Positions 9,741-17,331 of a stretch of DNA of 64,000 nucleotides are shown piece after piece; position 1 is the first letter of the stretch; the number at the start of each line of letters is the position of its first letter. Made by a program: the position numbers and the translations under genes. The stretch spans positions 2,356,001-2,420,000 of the forward strand of contig NC_008358.1 in the NCBI RefSeq assembly GCF_000013025.1, given 5' to 3'. The notes under the pieces were generated by a model. It did not search any database. It saw nothing but the letters and a program-made list of their open reading frames with translations, and was not told the DNA's origin. This stretch comes from Hyphomonas neptunium ATCC 15444 (GTDB lineage: Bacteria; Pseudomonadota; Alphaproteobacteria; Caulobacterales; Hyphomonadaceae).

Positions 9741-10756
9741 TGGATACCAGTCGTTGTGACGGCCGAGCGAAGGGTCAGCGTGCCCTCTTCCTGGCTCAGG
9801 GTCACCCCGCGCTGAACCAGATCACTGCGCAGGCGGTTTTCGTCACCGGCATAGGCAAACGCCACCAGTGCGCCTTCACGCGCCACCGCCTTGGTGCGGA
9901 AATCCGATACCAGTGGCGAGCGGGCGAGCGCGCCGCGCAGCGTGTTCCATTCGGCCAGCGACGTATAGCGCACCGACGCATCAACATTGGTGCGGCTGCC
10001 ATCGCGCACGATCGAGGCCTGTTTCCAGGTTTCTCCGAGCAGGCTGGTCACAGCCTTGGCTGCATCCTCGAGTGTCGCAGCGGGCGGCGTCGCGCCAAGG
10101 GGCTCATTTCCCGCCGCCGTAACGGACGACACCACCACCCGCCAGGCGCCTTCGCGGCCCTGCAACTCTGCGACCAGCGCGCGGCGCGCATTCAGCGGCA
10201 CAGCCTCTGCCGAGATTTCCGGCCAGGCGCTGTAGGCGGTGTAGAAATTGCCCGTAGCGGTGACGTAAGGCGCCAGCGCGCCATTGTTGCGCTCACCGAA
10301 AGCCTGCCGCCAGGGATCAGCCGCCGACGCGGTCGCCGTCACGGGAACCATCAGCGCCAGCGGGGCCTGACTGTCGAGATACGGCACGCCCAGGCCATCG
10401 AGATGCGCCCGCACCATCTGCGGGTTCAGCACAACAGCCAGCTTGCCGCGATACCGGCCGGCGCCTGCCGTTTCTTCCTGCACGTCCACGGCAGCGGTCA
10501 GGCGCGAGGCCAGCGCGCCATCGACAGGAACCCCGCCAGCGGCGCTGCGGTCAGAAGACAGGGTAATCTTGTTGATCAACGCGCGCGCCGCCGCGACACG
10601 GGCCGCGCCCATCGCCGCTTCGCGCGCCTGAATGACGGTGGCAGCCTGCTCATCCACCTCAATATCGCGGATTGTGTAGACATCGCGTGTGTCAGCCAAA
10701 GCCAGGGGCGCAGCACCGAAAATCAGGAACGCAGCGGCAACTATCCATCGAATCAT
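9737..10756 (-). CDS. DUF2066 domain exported protein
   Basis: 339 aa with a signal peptide (MIRWIVAAAFLIFGAAPLAL, cut near ALA-D), so probably periplasmic. The rest resembles DUF2066 proteins: an N-terminal segment YTIRDIEVDEQAATVIQARE followed by mixed alpha/beta sequence with no recognisable catalytic motif. First gene of the overlapping minus-strand series DUF2066-hdaA-ppk-ppx; its TGA is embedded in the GTG start of hdaA. Function is unknown. The 146-bp gap to purM on the other strand holds both promoters, which I cannot place with confidence. Confidence 0.75.
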   Translation of the reverse strand: MIRWIVAAAFLIFGAAPLALADTRDVYTIRDIEVDEQAATVIQAREAAMGAARVAAARALINKITLSSDRSAAGGVPVDGALASRLTAAVDVQEETAGAGRYRGKLAVVLNPQMVRAHLDGLGVPYLDSQAPLALMVPVTATASAADPWRQAFGERNNGALAPYVTATGNFYTAYSAWPEISAEAVPLNARRALVAELQGREGAWRVVVSSVTAAGNEPLGATPPAATLEDAAKAVTSLLGETWKQASIVRDGSRTNVDASVRYTSLAEWNTLRGALARSPLVSDFRTKAVAREGALVAFAYAGDENRLRSDLVQRGVTLSQEEGTLTLRSAVTTTGIQ

Positions 10757-10902
10757 CGGGGTCGAACTCCTTGTCGATCACTCTTCTATCAACCCTGCCC
10801 CAATACGGGAACCGGCTGCTTCACTTCTGATCCTTCACTGGAACTTGGGCCATCCTCATGCTAACGCGCCGATTCAGGTAAACTGAGGGGCTAGAATCCA
10901 AG

Positions 10903-11931
10903 ATGAACACGCCGTCCAAGACGCCTCTCTCTTATCGTGACGCTGGTGTCGATATTGAGGCAGGCGAGCGCCTCGTTGATGCCATCTCCCCCATGGCCAA
11001 GGCCACCGCACGCGCCGGCGTGATGGGCGGGCTGGGCGGATTTGGCGCCCTGTTTGATCTCAAGGCCGCAGGCTTCAACGATCCGATCCTCGTCTCGGGC
11101 ACAGATGGCGTCGGCACCAAGCTGATGCTCGCCTTCGAGACCGGCATCCACAACACCGTCGGCATCGATCTGGTCGCCATGTGCGCCAATGACGTGCTGG
11201 CCCAAGGCGCAGAGCCGCTGTTTTTCCTCGATTATTTTGCTACCGGCAAGCTCGAAGGCGGCATCGCAGAAGCCGTCATCGCGGGCATCGCCGAAGGTTG
11301 CCGCCGGTCGGGCTGCGCCCTTGTGGGCGGCGAAACCGCCGAAATGCCCGGCATGTATCCCCCCGGCCATTACGATCTGGCTGGTTTCGTCGTCGGCGCT
11401 GTCGACCGGGAAAAAGTGCTCCCCCGCATGGGCGACATGACGCCCGGCGACACGCTGATCGGCATCGCCTCTTCGGGGCCCCACTCAAATGGCTATTCCC
11501 TGATCCGCCGCATCGTGGAGCGCGAAGGCCTCTTCTATGGCGGTCCCTCGCCCTTCTCCAATTCCGAGACGCTGGGTGAAGCGTTGCTGACGCCGACGCG
11601 CCTTTATGCACCGCTCGTCATGCCGCTGATCCGCTCGGGCCGCATCAAGGGCCTTGCCCATATCACCGGCGGCGGCATCACCGAGAACACCCCCCGCATG
11701 TGCCCGGACACCCTCGTGCCCCGCATCGACCGCGCCGCCTGGACCCCGCCCCCGGTGTTCCACTGGTTGCAGGAAGCCGGACAGGTGGACCTGGAAGAAA
11801 TGCACCGCACCTTCAATATGGGCATCGGCCTTGTTCTCGCCGTCGCGCCCGAAGAGGCAGACGCCGTGATCGCAGACCTGAAAGCGGCGGGCGAAGACGC
11901 GCGCGTTCTCGGTGAGCTTGCCAGCGCATGA
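10903..11931 (+). CDS. purM: Phosphoribosylformylglycinamidine cyclo-ligase (AIR synthetase)
   Basis: 342 aa, normal length. ATP-dependent ring closure of FGAM to AIR in purine synthesis. Visible signatures: SYRDAGVDIEAG at the N-terminus, FGALFDL, VSGTDGVGTKLMLAF, DLVAMCANDVLAQGAEPLFF, GGETAEMPGMY and the late glycine-rich GLAHITGGGITENTPR. It overlaps purN by 4 bp (ATGA), so the two are coupled, an arrangement seen in many proteobacteria. Confidence 0.97.
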   Translation: MNTPSKTPLSYRDAGVDIEAGERLVDAISPMAKATARAGVMGGLGGFGALFDLKAAGFNDPILVSGTDGVGTKLMLAFETGIHNTVGIDLVAMCANDVLAQGAEPLFFLDYFATGKLEGGIAEAVIAGIAEGCRRSGCALVGGETAEMPGMYPPGHYDLAGFVVGAVDREKVLPRMGDMTPGDTLIGIASSGPHSNGYSLIRRIVEREGLFYGGPSPFSNSETLGEALLTPTRLYAPLVMPLIRSGRIKGLAHITGGGITENTPRMCPDTLVPRIDRAAWTPPPVFHWLQEAGQVDLEEMHRTFNMGIGLVLAVAPEEADAVIADLKAAGEDARVLGELASA

Positions 11932-12512
11932 CGCGCCTCAATCTGGCGATCCTGATTTCAGGCCGCGGCTCCAATATGGAGGCCCTGCTGAGCGCCGCCG
12001 AAGACCCGGCCTATCCGGCAAAGCCCGTTCTGGTCGCCTCCAACCGTCCCGATGCCAAGGGCCTTGAAACCGCCGCCGCTGCGGGCATCCCCACGCTCTC
12101 CATCGACCACAAGCTCTATGGCAAGGACCGCGAAGCCTTCGAGCGCGCGCTGGACGAGGCCTTGACTAAAGCTGGCACGGAGATCATCGCGCTGGCCGGT
12201 TTCATGCGCGTGCTCACCCCTTGGTTCGTAATGCGCTGGGAAGGCCGGATGATCAACATCCACCCATCGCTCCTGCCGAAATACAAAGGCCTCGACACGC
12301 ATCAGCGCGCCATCGATGCAGGCGACGCGGAAGCAGGCTGCACGGTTCACTGGGTCAGCGCCGGGGTCGATGAAGGCGAGATCATCGCGCAGGCCTCCGT
12401 GCCCATCCTGCCGGGCGACACCGCAGACACCCTCGCCGCCCGCACCCTGCCGGAAGAACACACACTCTACCCGCGCGCCCTCGCGCTGGCCTGCCAGCAA
12501 ATCCGGCGCTAG
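11928..12512 (+). CDS. purN: Phosphoribosylglycinamide formyltransferase
   Basis: 194 aa. Transfers a formyl group from 10-formyl-THF to GAR. Visible: LAILISGRGSNMEALL at the N-terminus, the folate-site region IIALAGFMRVLTPWFV, the active-site segment NIHPSLLPKYKGLDTHQRAID with Asn/His, and GCTVHWVSAGVDEGEII. Coupled to purM through an ATGA overlap. Confidence 0.96.
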   Translation: MTRLNLAILISGRGSNMEALLSAAEDPAYPAKPVLVASNRPDAKGLETAAAAGIPTLSIDHKLYGKDREAFERALDEALTKAGTEIIALAGFMRVLTPWFVMRWEGRMINIHPSLLPKYKGLDTHQRAIDAGDAEAGCTVHWVSAGVDEGEIIAQASVPILPGDTADTLAARTLPEEHTLYPRALALACQQIRR

Positions 12513-12619
12513 CGCAAAGCCCCTTGCCCCGATGTGGACATGGGGGTGCCCAGCAGCTATCCCCGAAGCCATACCCAGTGCGGGTTCACCGCACGGATTT
12601 ACGGCACAGGGAGAGGCAA

Positions 12620-12934
12620 TTGAGCGACATCGTCATCACCCGCGAGGACGGCGAGCATAAAGGCCGCTACGCCGCGCGCATCGACGGTATCGACGCCGTC
12701 GGCGAAATCGAATTCACCTATCCCCGCCCCGGCATCATCAGCGCCAATCACACGCGCGTTCCAGAGGCCATGGGCGGGCGCGGCGTTGCCGGCGCCCTCC
12801 TCAACTTCATGCTCGAAGACGCGCGCATGACGGGCTTCAAGATCGTTCCGGTCTGCCCCTATGTGCGCGGCCAGTACGCCAAACACCCCGAATGGTCTGA
12901 CCTGTTCACAACGAAGCCGGGCGAAGACCCGTGA
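12620..12934 (+). CDS. Small GNAT-type N-acetyltransferase (YjdJ/COG2388-like)
   Basis: 104 aa starting at TTG 12620, chosen because GGGAGAGG lies 4-11 nt upstream and the family homology (IVITREDGEHKGRYAARIDG) begins directly after it; upstream in-frame ATG codons would add unrelated residues. The core HTRVPEAMGGRGVAGALLNFMLEDAR is the acetyl-CoA-binding loop, and VCPYVRGQYAKHPEW is the characteristic C-terminus of these short acetyltransferases. The substrate is unknown. It ends in a GTGA overlap with the next gene and probably belongs to the purMN transcript. Confidence 0.85.
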   Translation: MSDIVITREDGEHKGRYAARIDGIDAVGEIEFTYPRPGIISANHTRVPEAMGGRGVAGALLNFMLEDARMTGFKIVPVCPYVRGQYAKHPEWSDLFTTKPGEDP

Positions 12935-13962
12935 GCGGCGCGGAGACCCTGCAGCAGATCGTGCTTGCCCAATATTGCGACGGGGTCCCGAAGCCTTCAG
13001 ACTTCCGGCTGGAAACCGCGCCCCTTCCAGAGCCCAAGGACGGCCAGTTCCGCGTGGCGCATGTCTGGTGCTCAGTTGATCCTGGCACCCGCTCACGCCT
13101 CTCAGGCGGCGACAGCTACGCCGCTGCGCTTCCACTCGGCAAACCCATCGACGGCTTCAGCGTGGGCGTCGTTGATGCCTCCAGCAATCCTGACTGGCCG
13201 GTCGGCACGAAGGTGTTCTGTGCGGGCGGCTGGAAGACGCATTCGATCCAGTCCGGCAAGGGCTTCATCGGCAAGGTGATGGACGTTCCGGGCGTGCCGC
13301 TCTCTGCCTGGATCGGCGTACTCGGCGTGCCGGGGCTGACGGCGTGGTTTGGCATGAAGGACGTGGCGCGCTTCAAGGAAGGCGACGCCGTGCTTGTTAC
13401 CTCCGCCGCTGGTCCTGTAGGCGCCACAGCAGGACAGCTCGCCAAGGGCTGGGGCGCGTCAAAGGTTGTGGGCGTGGCAGGCAGCGACGAGAAGTGCCGC
13501 TGGCTGGTCTCCGAAGCGGGCTTTGACGCAGCCATCAACTACAAGACGGCGAGCGATCTTTCCGGCGCGATAGCAGCCGAGTTTCCCAAGGGCGTCGATG
13601 TGCTGTTCGACAATGTGGGGAATGCGATGGTCGATACCGTGCTGCCACTGATGGCGCTGAACGGGCGGATATGCATTTCGGGTCAGGTGGCCGATTACAA
13701 CCTGAAGCCCGAGGAAACACCCGGCATTGTCCACACCAAACCCTTCATCACCCACCGGGTGAACATGCAGGGGCTGGTGGTGTTTGATTTTGCGCGTGGT
13801 TTCCCGGAAGCCCTTGGTTCGATGGCGAAAATGATCGCCTCAGGCGCCCTCAAAATTCAGGAGGATCGCTTCGAGGGCATCGCGGAAATACCTGAAGCCT
13901 TCTGTGGACTTTTCCGGGGGGAAAATTCGGGCCGCCGGGTGGTCAAGGTCGGCGCAGAATAG
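12931..13962 (+). CDS. NADP-dependent MDR oxidoreductase (CurA/YncB/PTGR type)
   Basis: 343 aa with a GTG start overlapping the preceding TGA. Zinc-independent medium-chain reductase. N-terminal GroES-like domain with YCDGVPKPSDFRLE, followed by a Rossmann domain with AAGPVGATAGQLAKGWGASKV, GSDEKCRWL and VDVLFDNVGNAMVDTVL. This group reduces double bonds of enones such as curcumin or prostaglandins; the natural substrate here is unknown. Last gene of the purM unit. It converges with the holin-like gene 6 bp away. Confidence 0.87.
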   Translation: MSGAETLQQIVLAQYCDGVPKPSDFRLETAPLPEPKDGQFRVAHVWCSVDPGTRSRLSGGDSYAAALPLGKPIDGFSVGVVDASSNPDWPVGTKVFCAGGWKTHSIQSGKGFIGKVMDVPGVPLSAWIGVLGVPGLTAWFGMKDVARFKEGDAVLVTSAAGPVGATAGQLAKGWGASKVVGVAGSDEKCRWLVSEAGFDAAINYKTASDLSGAIAAEFPKGVDVLFDNVGNAMVDTVLPLMALNGRICISGQVADYNLKPEETPGIVHTKPFITHRVNMQGLVVFDFARGFPEALGSMAKMIASGALKIQEDRFEGIAEIPEAFCGLFRGENSGRRVVKVGAE

Positions 13963-13968
13963 CGAGGT

Positions 13969-14394
13969 TTAGTCCTCGTCGTCCTCGTCATCATCCTTGT
14001 TCAGGAAGCTGGAGAGGATGAGACCGGCAATCGCGGTGATGGCGACAATCTGTTTGCCACTGCCTTCGGCGCCTGTCAGGGCGGATAGCATGTTGCTTTG
14101 CGGGTCCTGACGGGCAGCTGCGGCGGCCTCTTCGGCACGCTCTTCAGCGGCTGATCTGACCGACATAAGCACGAGGACAGCCCCGCCCATAAGCGCAAAG
14201 CCAAGGGCGATAAACGCCGCCGCTTCCCACGGCCTCATCCGCTCCATAAGGAACAGCGCAAGGGCCAGAACTGCAGCAATATATGCCGTCAGCAGAAGAA
14301 CGGCGATCACGGCGACAGCGCCGAGACCCTTGATGCCGCGGCTCACCTGAGCTTCGACCTTGTTCTGCAAAAGCGAGGACAGGGCGGAGAACAT
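13969..14394 (-). CDS. Holin-superfamily-III / DUF1469-like inner membrane protein
   Basis: 141 aa. Two hydrophobic helices (about residues 26-50 and 58-82), an Ala/Glu-rich cytoplasmic segment, a third hydrophobic stretch (IVAITAIAGLILSSFL) and a very acidic tail (DDDEDDED). This matches the cellular proteins filed under Phage_holin_3_6. They are chromosomal, usually next to ElaB/YqjD-type proteins as here, and there is no other phage gene nearby. Its ATG overlaps the upstream TGA by one base (TGATG). Confidence 0.72.
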   Translation of the reverse strand: MFSALSSLLQNKVEAQVSRGIKGLGAVAVIAVLLLTAYIAAVLALALFLMERMRPWEAAAFIALGFALMGGAVLVLMSVRSAAEERAEEAAAAARQDPQSNMLSALTGAEGSGKQIVAITAIAGLILSSFLNKDDDEDDED

Positions 14395-14741
14395 CAGCGG
14401 CGGATCAGCAGCGAAGCGATGAAGCCGGCGCCAAAGGCGATCAGCAGGGTTTGCAGGGGATTGGACTGGGTCTGTACCCCCAGCGACTTTTCCAAAGTGG
14501 CGGCCTGTTTGTGGATCTGTTTCAGCGCGCGGCGGGCGTCCTTGAGGATTTCCTCACTTATGTCTTCTGCTGTTGTTGCAGCAGATTTCACGGTTTCTTC
14601 TGCAACCTGCTCAACTTCATCGGCGGCCTTGTCAGCGAGGGCGGCCATGATCTCGTCGACCTCCGAGCGGAGCGCGGCGAGCCGGGCTTCAAGGTCGGCA
14701 GTTCCTTGTTTATTGGCGGTTTTTGCGGGCGCTTTGGACAT
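14394..14741 (-). CDS. DUF883 (ElaB/YqjD-like) membrane-anchored protein
   Basis: 115 aa. A long amphipathic helix rich in Ala, Glu and Lys (residues 15-85) is followed by a short C-terminal membrane segment (LQTLLIAFGAGFIASLLIRR). This is the layout of ElaB/YqjD proteins, tail-anchored inner membrane proteins that bind ribosomes in E. coli stationary phase; that role is only known there. It is co-transcribed with the holin-like gene. Upstream it has the phased TGTCC array at 14860-14937 and a TTGACG element just after it. Confidence 0.75.
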   Translation of the reverse strand: MSKAPAKTANKQGTADLEARLAALRSEVDEIMAALADKAADEVEQVAEETVKSAATTAEDISEEILKDARRALKQIHKQAATLEKSLGVQTQSNPLQTLLIAFGAGFIASLLIRR

Positions 14742-14859
14742 GGGACGGGTTACCTGAAACTCAATTTCGAGAGGGAAGACCTATCAGATGTGGGTTGTAT
14801 TTGCGTGAAGGTTAATTGGTAAATTCCACGTCCACCTTAAGCAATTGGGCGTCAAATGG

Positions 14860-14937
14860 CGGACATCCACGAGACAGCCCGGGACACTCCCGGGACAAAT
14901 CGGGACACTTTGGGACAGATCAGGACACTTCCGGACA
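14860..14937 (-). repeat. TGTCC array, eight units at 10-11 bp
   Basis: On the plus strand the hexamer NGGACA (one copy GAGACA) starts at 14860, 14871, 14881, 14892, 14902, 14912, 14922 and 14932: steps of 11, 10, 11, 10, 10, 10 and 10 bp, one turn of the helix. Read toward the downstream DUF883 gene (minus strand) the unit is TGTCC. The array touches the ndk terminator on one side and ends 4-5 bp before a TTGACG (14857-14852) on the other. Likely a regulatory protein-binding array; its binding protein is unknown. Confidence 0.75.
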
Positions 14938-14973
14938 CAAAAAAGCCGGAGGCGGGCGTCCCTGCCTCCGGCT
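14937..14973 (-). terminator. Rho-independent terminator of ndk
   Basis: Perfect 10-bp stem AGCCGGAGGC / GCCTCCGGCT with a 10-nt loop, followed on the minus strand by a run of six T. It starts 34 bp after the ndk stop. Confidence 0.92.
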
Positions 14974-15006
14974 CTGATCTGGTGCCCGAGGGCAGCCAAA
15001 TTTGGG

Positions 15007-15429
15007 TTAGTTGGTGAGGTCAGCCTCGGAGAAGAACTGCGCGATTTCCAGCGCAGCGTTCTCAGCCGAGTCCGAGCCATGAACCGAGTTTTCGCCGATC
15101 GACTTGGCGAACAGTTTGCGGATGGTGCCGTCTGCGGCGTCGGCCGGGTTGGTGGCGCCCATCACTTCGCGGTACTTCGTGATGGCGTCTTCAGCTTCGA
15201 GAACCTGAACGACGACAGGGCCGGAGATCATGAAATCGACCAGTTCGCCGAAGAAGGGGCGCGCGGAGTGGACCGAGTAGAAACGCTCGGCCTGGGCGCG
15301 GGTCATCTGGATGCGGCGCTGGCCGACGATGCGCAGACCAGCTTTCTCGATCACGGCATTGATTGCGCCGGTGAGGTTACGCTCGGTGGCGTCGGGCTTG
15401 ATGATGGAAAAGGTGCGCTGCACGGCCAT
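15007..15429 (-). CDS. ndk: Nucleoside diphosphate kinase
   Basis: 140 aa starting at ATG 15429 ([18 protein letters not shown]), with GGAAG 6-10 nt upstream; the frame stays open upstream but only with non-homologous sequence. Exchanges the terminal phosphate between NTPs and NDPs through a phosphohistidine. The active-site segment [20 protein letters not shown] contains the NxxHGSDS signature with the catalytic His. It has its own terminator and is divergent from yjdM. Confidence 0.97.
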   Translation of the reverse strand: MAVQRTFSIIKPDATERNLTGAINAVIEKAGLRIVGQRRIQMTRAQAERFYSVHSARPFFGELVDFMISGPVVVQVLEAEDAITKYREVMGATNPADAADGTIRKLFAKSIGENSVHGSDSAENAALEIAQFFSEADLTN

Positions 15430-15580
15430 GAGGGGCTTCCTGTAGTCTTCTGTTGTTTCGGTGGATTTGCGCGGCCTATAGCGGCGCGGCGCCGCCGGGG
15501 CAAGCGCCGATAGGCGCCCTTGCGCACAGGGAATGCAGGGCGTAGGGCGGCCGTTATCCACAAGCGGAGACCCGTAGCCC

Positions 15581-15916
15581 ATGAGCGACCTTCCCCCCTG
15601 CCCCAAATGCGGCTCCCCCCTGACCTATGAAGACGGCGCCCTGCTGGTCTGCCCCGAATGCGCCCATGAATGGGCGCCGGGCGAAGCGGCGGCGGACGGG
15701 CCCAAGGTGGTCAAGGACTCAGTCGGCAACCCGCTCGCCGATGGCGACACGGTGACCGTGATCAAGGACCTGAAGGTGAAGGGCTCATCGCTGGTCGTGA
15801 AGCGCGGCACGAAGGTCAAGAACATCCGCCTCGTGGACGGGGATCATGACATCGATTGCAGGATTGATGGCGTCGGCGCGATGGGGCTTAAGTCGGAGTT
15901 TGTGAAGAAGGTTTGA
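15581..15916 (+). CDS. yjdM: YjdM/PhnA-type zinc-ribbon protein
   Basis: 111 aa. The N-terminal zinc ribbon has CPKCGSPL and CPECAHEW. The PhnA-like C-terminal beta domain follows ([22 protein letters not shown], then [15 protein letters not shown]). The family is often labelled alkylphosphonate utilisation protein, but the E. coli gene is not needed for that process, and the true role is unknown. A single-gene unit divergent from ndk. Confidence 0.9.
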   Translation: MSDLPPCPKCGSPLTYEDGALLVCPECAHEWAPGEAAADGPKVVKDSVGNPLADGDTVTVIKDLKVKGSSLVVKRGTKVKNIRLVDGDHDIDCRIDGVGAMGLKSEFVKKV

Positions 15917-15947
15917 CCAGCTTCCCAACCTACCCCTTCCATCGTCA

Positions 15948-15975
15948 CACTCGATGGCCAAAGGCCATCTGAGTG
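15948..15975. repeat. Palindromic repeat unit
   Basis: CACTCGATGGCC, loop AAA, GGCCATCtGAGTG: a 12-bp inverted repeat with one extra T, 31 bp after yjdM. It resembles in plan the hairpins at 16028 and 16706 (GAYGG.. core inside a CTC/GAG outer arm). The rest of the 15917-16235 gap holds the 16028 unit, a GGCAGGTTGCCTGC palindrome near 16083 and no gene that I can see. Confidence 0.5.
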
Positions 15976-16027
15976 CCCAGCGTCTGGCCTGACCGATTGC
16001 GCCAGCAGAAATATTCCGAGATGGGCT

Positions 16028-16078
16028 CTCAGACGGGCTGCGCCCGTCTAGGGCGACGAACACGGAGGGGTTTGGGAT
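16028..16078 (+). repeat. Direct repeat, left copy, flanking the GNAT gene
   Basis: CTCAGACGGGCTGCGCCCGTC followed by about 30 bp containing ACACGGAGGG and TTTG. It matches the copy at 16706-16757 over about 50 bp with only a few differences (the first 21 bases identical). The core GACGGGC-TGC-GCCCGTC is a perfect inverted repeat. Confidence 0.8.
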
Positions 16079-16235
16079 GTGAGGCAGGTTGCCTGCGCGT
16101 GCGGAGAGCTGTAGCAAGCAGGTGACATCTGAAGACGGAGATTTATGCACAGACGCTCAGTTTGAACCGCGAGTTGCGGAACTTCAACGCGCCCATCGGG
16201 CGTGATCTCTGTGTTATTTTCTCTTCGGAGACATC

Positions 16236-16688
16236 ATGAAAAATCAAATACTGACCGTCCGCCCCTATAACGCGGCAACCGACCTTCCGACATTGCTCGA
16301 CATCTGGTTTGAGGCGTCCCTGCGTGCCCATCCCTTTTTAGGTGAGCACCGTTTGCGTGAGGAACGCATCCTGATGGAAACTGAATACCTGCCAAAATCG
16401 GAAAACTGGGTTGCCTGCGACCAGGGAGAGCCGATTGGATTCATTGGCCTTCTGGATACATTCGTGGGCGGACTGTTCATTGCTCCGGCCCATCAGGGAA
16501 AAGGCGCTGGCCGCCTCTTAACAGCGCATGCGCTGGAACTGAAAGGCAGACTCGAACTGGAGGTCTACACCGACAACCAGCAAGCATATGCTTTCTATGA
16601 AAAGCTGGGCTTTCGGGAAGTCTCGAGGCGTCGGACTGATGACCACGGCCTCCCCTTCGAAAACGCCCGCATGCGACTGACAGGCTGA
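16236..16688 (+). CDS. GNAT acetyltransferase, YjaB-like
   Basis: 150 aa. GNAT fold: N-terminal VRPYNAATDLPTLLDIWFEA, CoA-binding loop APAHQGKGAGRLLTAHAL, and the C-terminal YTDNQQAYAFYEKLGFREV. The order and wording resemble E. coli YjaB (FLS.. near residue 35, ALFI/GLFI before the loop, FYxKxGF). Substrate unknown. By eye it is less GC-rich than its neighbours, especially at the 5' end, and it sits alone between two ~50-bp direct repeats, so it may be an acquired or mobile cassette. Confidence 0.85.
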   Translation: MKNQILTVRPYNAATDLPTLLDIWFEASLRAHPFLGEHRLREERILMETEYLPKSENWVACDQGEPIGFIGLLDTFVGGLFIAPAHQGKGAGRLLTAHALELKGRLELEVYTDNQQAYAFYEKLGFREVSRRRTDDHGLPFENARMRLTG

Positions 16689-16705
16689 GCCTGCCCTGCT
16701 CCACC

Positions 16706-16757
16706 CTCAGACGGGCTGCGCCCGTCGAGGGTAACGCACACGGAGGGTTTTGAGGAT
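16706..16757 (+). repeat. Direct repeat, right copy, flanking the GNAT gene
   Basis: Near-copy of 16028-16078. Here the palindrome is longer (CCCTC-a-GACGGGC-TGC-GCCCGTC-GAGGG). It ends 2 bp from the holC stop codon, so it may also act as the holC 3' hairpin. Confidence 0.8.
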
Positions 16758-16759
16758 CG

Positions 16760-17236
16760 TTAAACCCCCGCCTCTTTCCAGCCGCCACGTTCCGTCTGCT
16801 GAAAATAGCGGGTGGTGAGGCCGGCATCTTTTGCGGCCTTGAACTGGGCGCGCGCCTTGTTGCGGGTGCCGGTGTCGGCGTCTTCGAACATCACCATGCA
16901 GCGCTTGAAGGCCACGTCCACCGGCGCCTCCACGCCGTCCATCAGCATCAGGGCATCGGCGCTGTTGGCGTTGGTGAGCTTTGCCGACAGCAGCACTGGC
17001 TGGCGGGCGACATCCAGACCCGGCGCATCGGCCTGGCCATGCGGCAGGAAGGAGGCGTCGTCGAAGGTCCAGAGCACGGCGTCGAGCTTTGCCAGACGCT
17101 CCGCACGCGGAGACACGGCGAGCACGCGCCAGCCGACTTCGAGGCATTTCTGCAGGAGCGGCGCGGCGGCCTCCTCCAGCGCGCTGCGCGAGAGATGGTA
17201 GAACCACCATTCGGGGGCTGCTGGCTGCATGCTCAA
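16760..17236 (-). CDS. holC: DNA polymerase III chi subunit
   Basis: 158 aa. The chi subunit links the clamp loader to single-strand-binding protein. Visible: N-terminal WWFYHLSRSALEEAAAPLLQK, LDAVLWTFDDASFLPHG, PVLLSAKLTNANSADALMLMDG and FEDADTGTRNKARAQFK, all typical of alphaproteobacterial HolC. It lies downstream of pepA on the same strand, a common pairing, separated by two GC hairpins. Confidence 0.9.
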   Translation of the reverse strand: MSMQPAAPEWWFYHLSRSALEEAAAPLLQKCLEVGWRVLAVSPRAERLAKLDAVLWTFDDASFLPHGQADAPGLDVARQPVLLSAKLTNANSADALMLMDGVEAPVDVAFKRCMVMFEDADTGTRNKARAQFKAAKDAGLTTRYFQQTERGGWKEAGV

Positions 17237-17250
17237 CCCTCTCTCCGCTA

Positions 17251-17309
17251 ACCCCCGCGAAGGCGGGGGTCTGTTATGGTCAATCGAGGCCCCCGCCTTA
17301 AGCGGGGGC
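17251..17309. repeat. Pair of GC-rich palindromes between pepA and holC
   Basis: Two related hairpins: ACCCCCGC-gaag-GCGGGGGT (17251-17270) and GCCCCCGC-cttaa-GCGGGGGC (17289-17309). Neither has a T-tract. They look like members of the CCCCCGC...GCGGGGG repeat family common between alphaproteobacterial genes, and could attenuate transcription or protect mRNA between pepA and holC. Confidence 0.65.
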
Positions 17310-17331
17310 GCTCGGAAACAGGCGGGGCCGA

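Noticed and set aside
13969-14394. Holin-like protein as evidence of a prophage
   Set aside because: No endolysin, structural gene, integrase or attachment site nearby; the family is also cellular and is paired here with DUF883.
14860-14937. TGTCC array considered as a CRISPR or minisatellite
   Set aside because: The units are 5-6 bp with about 5 bp between them, far too short for CRISPR, and the between-unit bases differ. Strict 10-11 bp phasing fits protein binding better.
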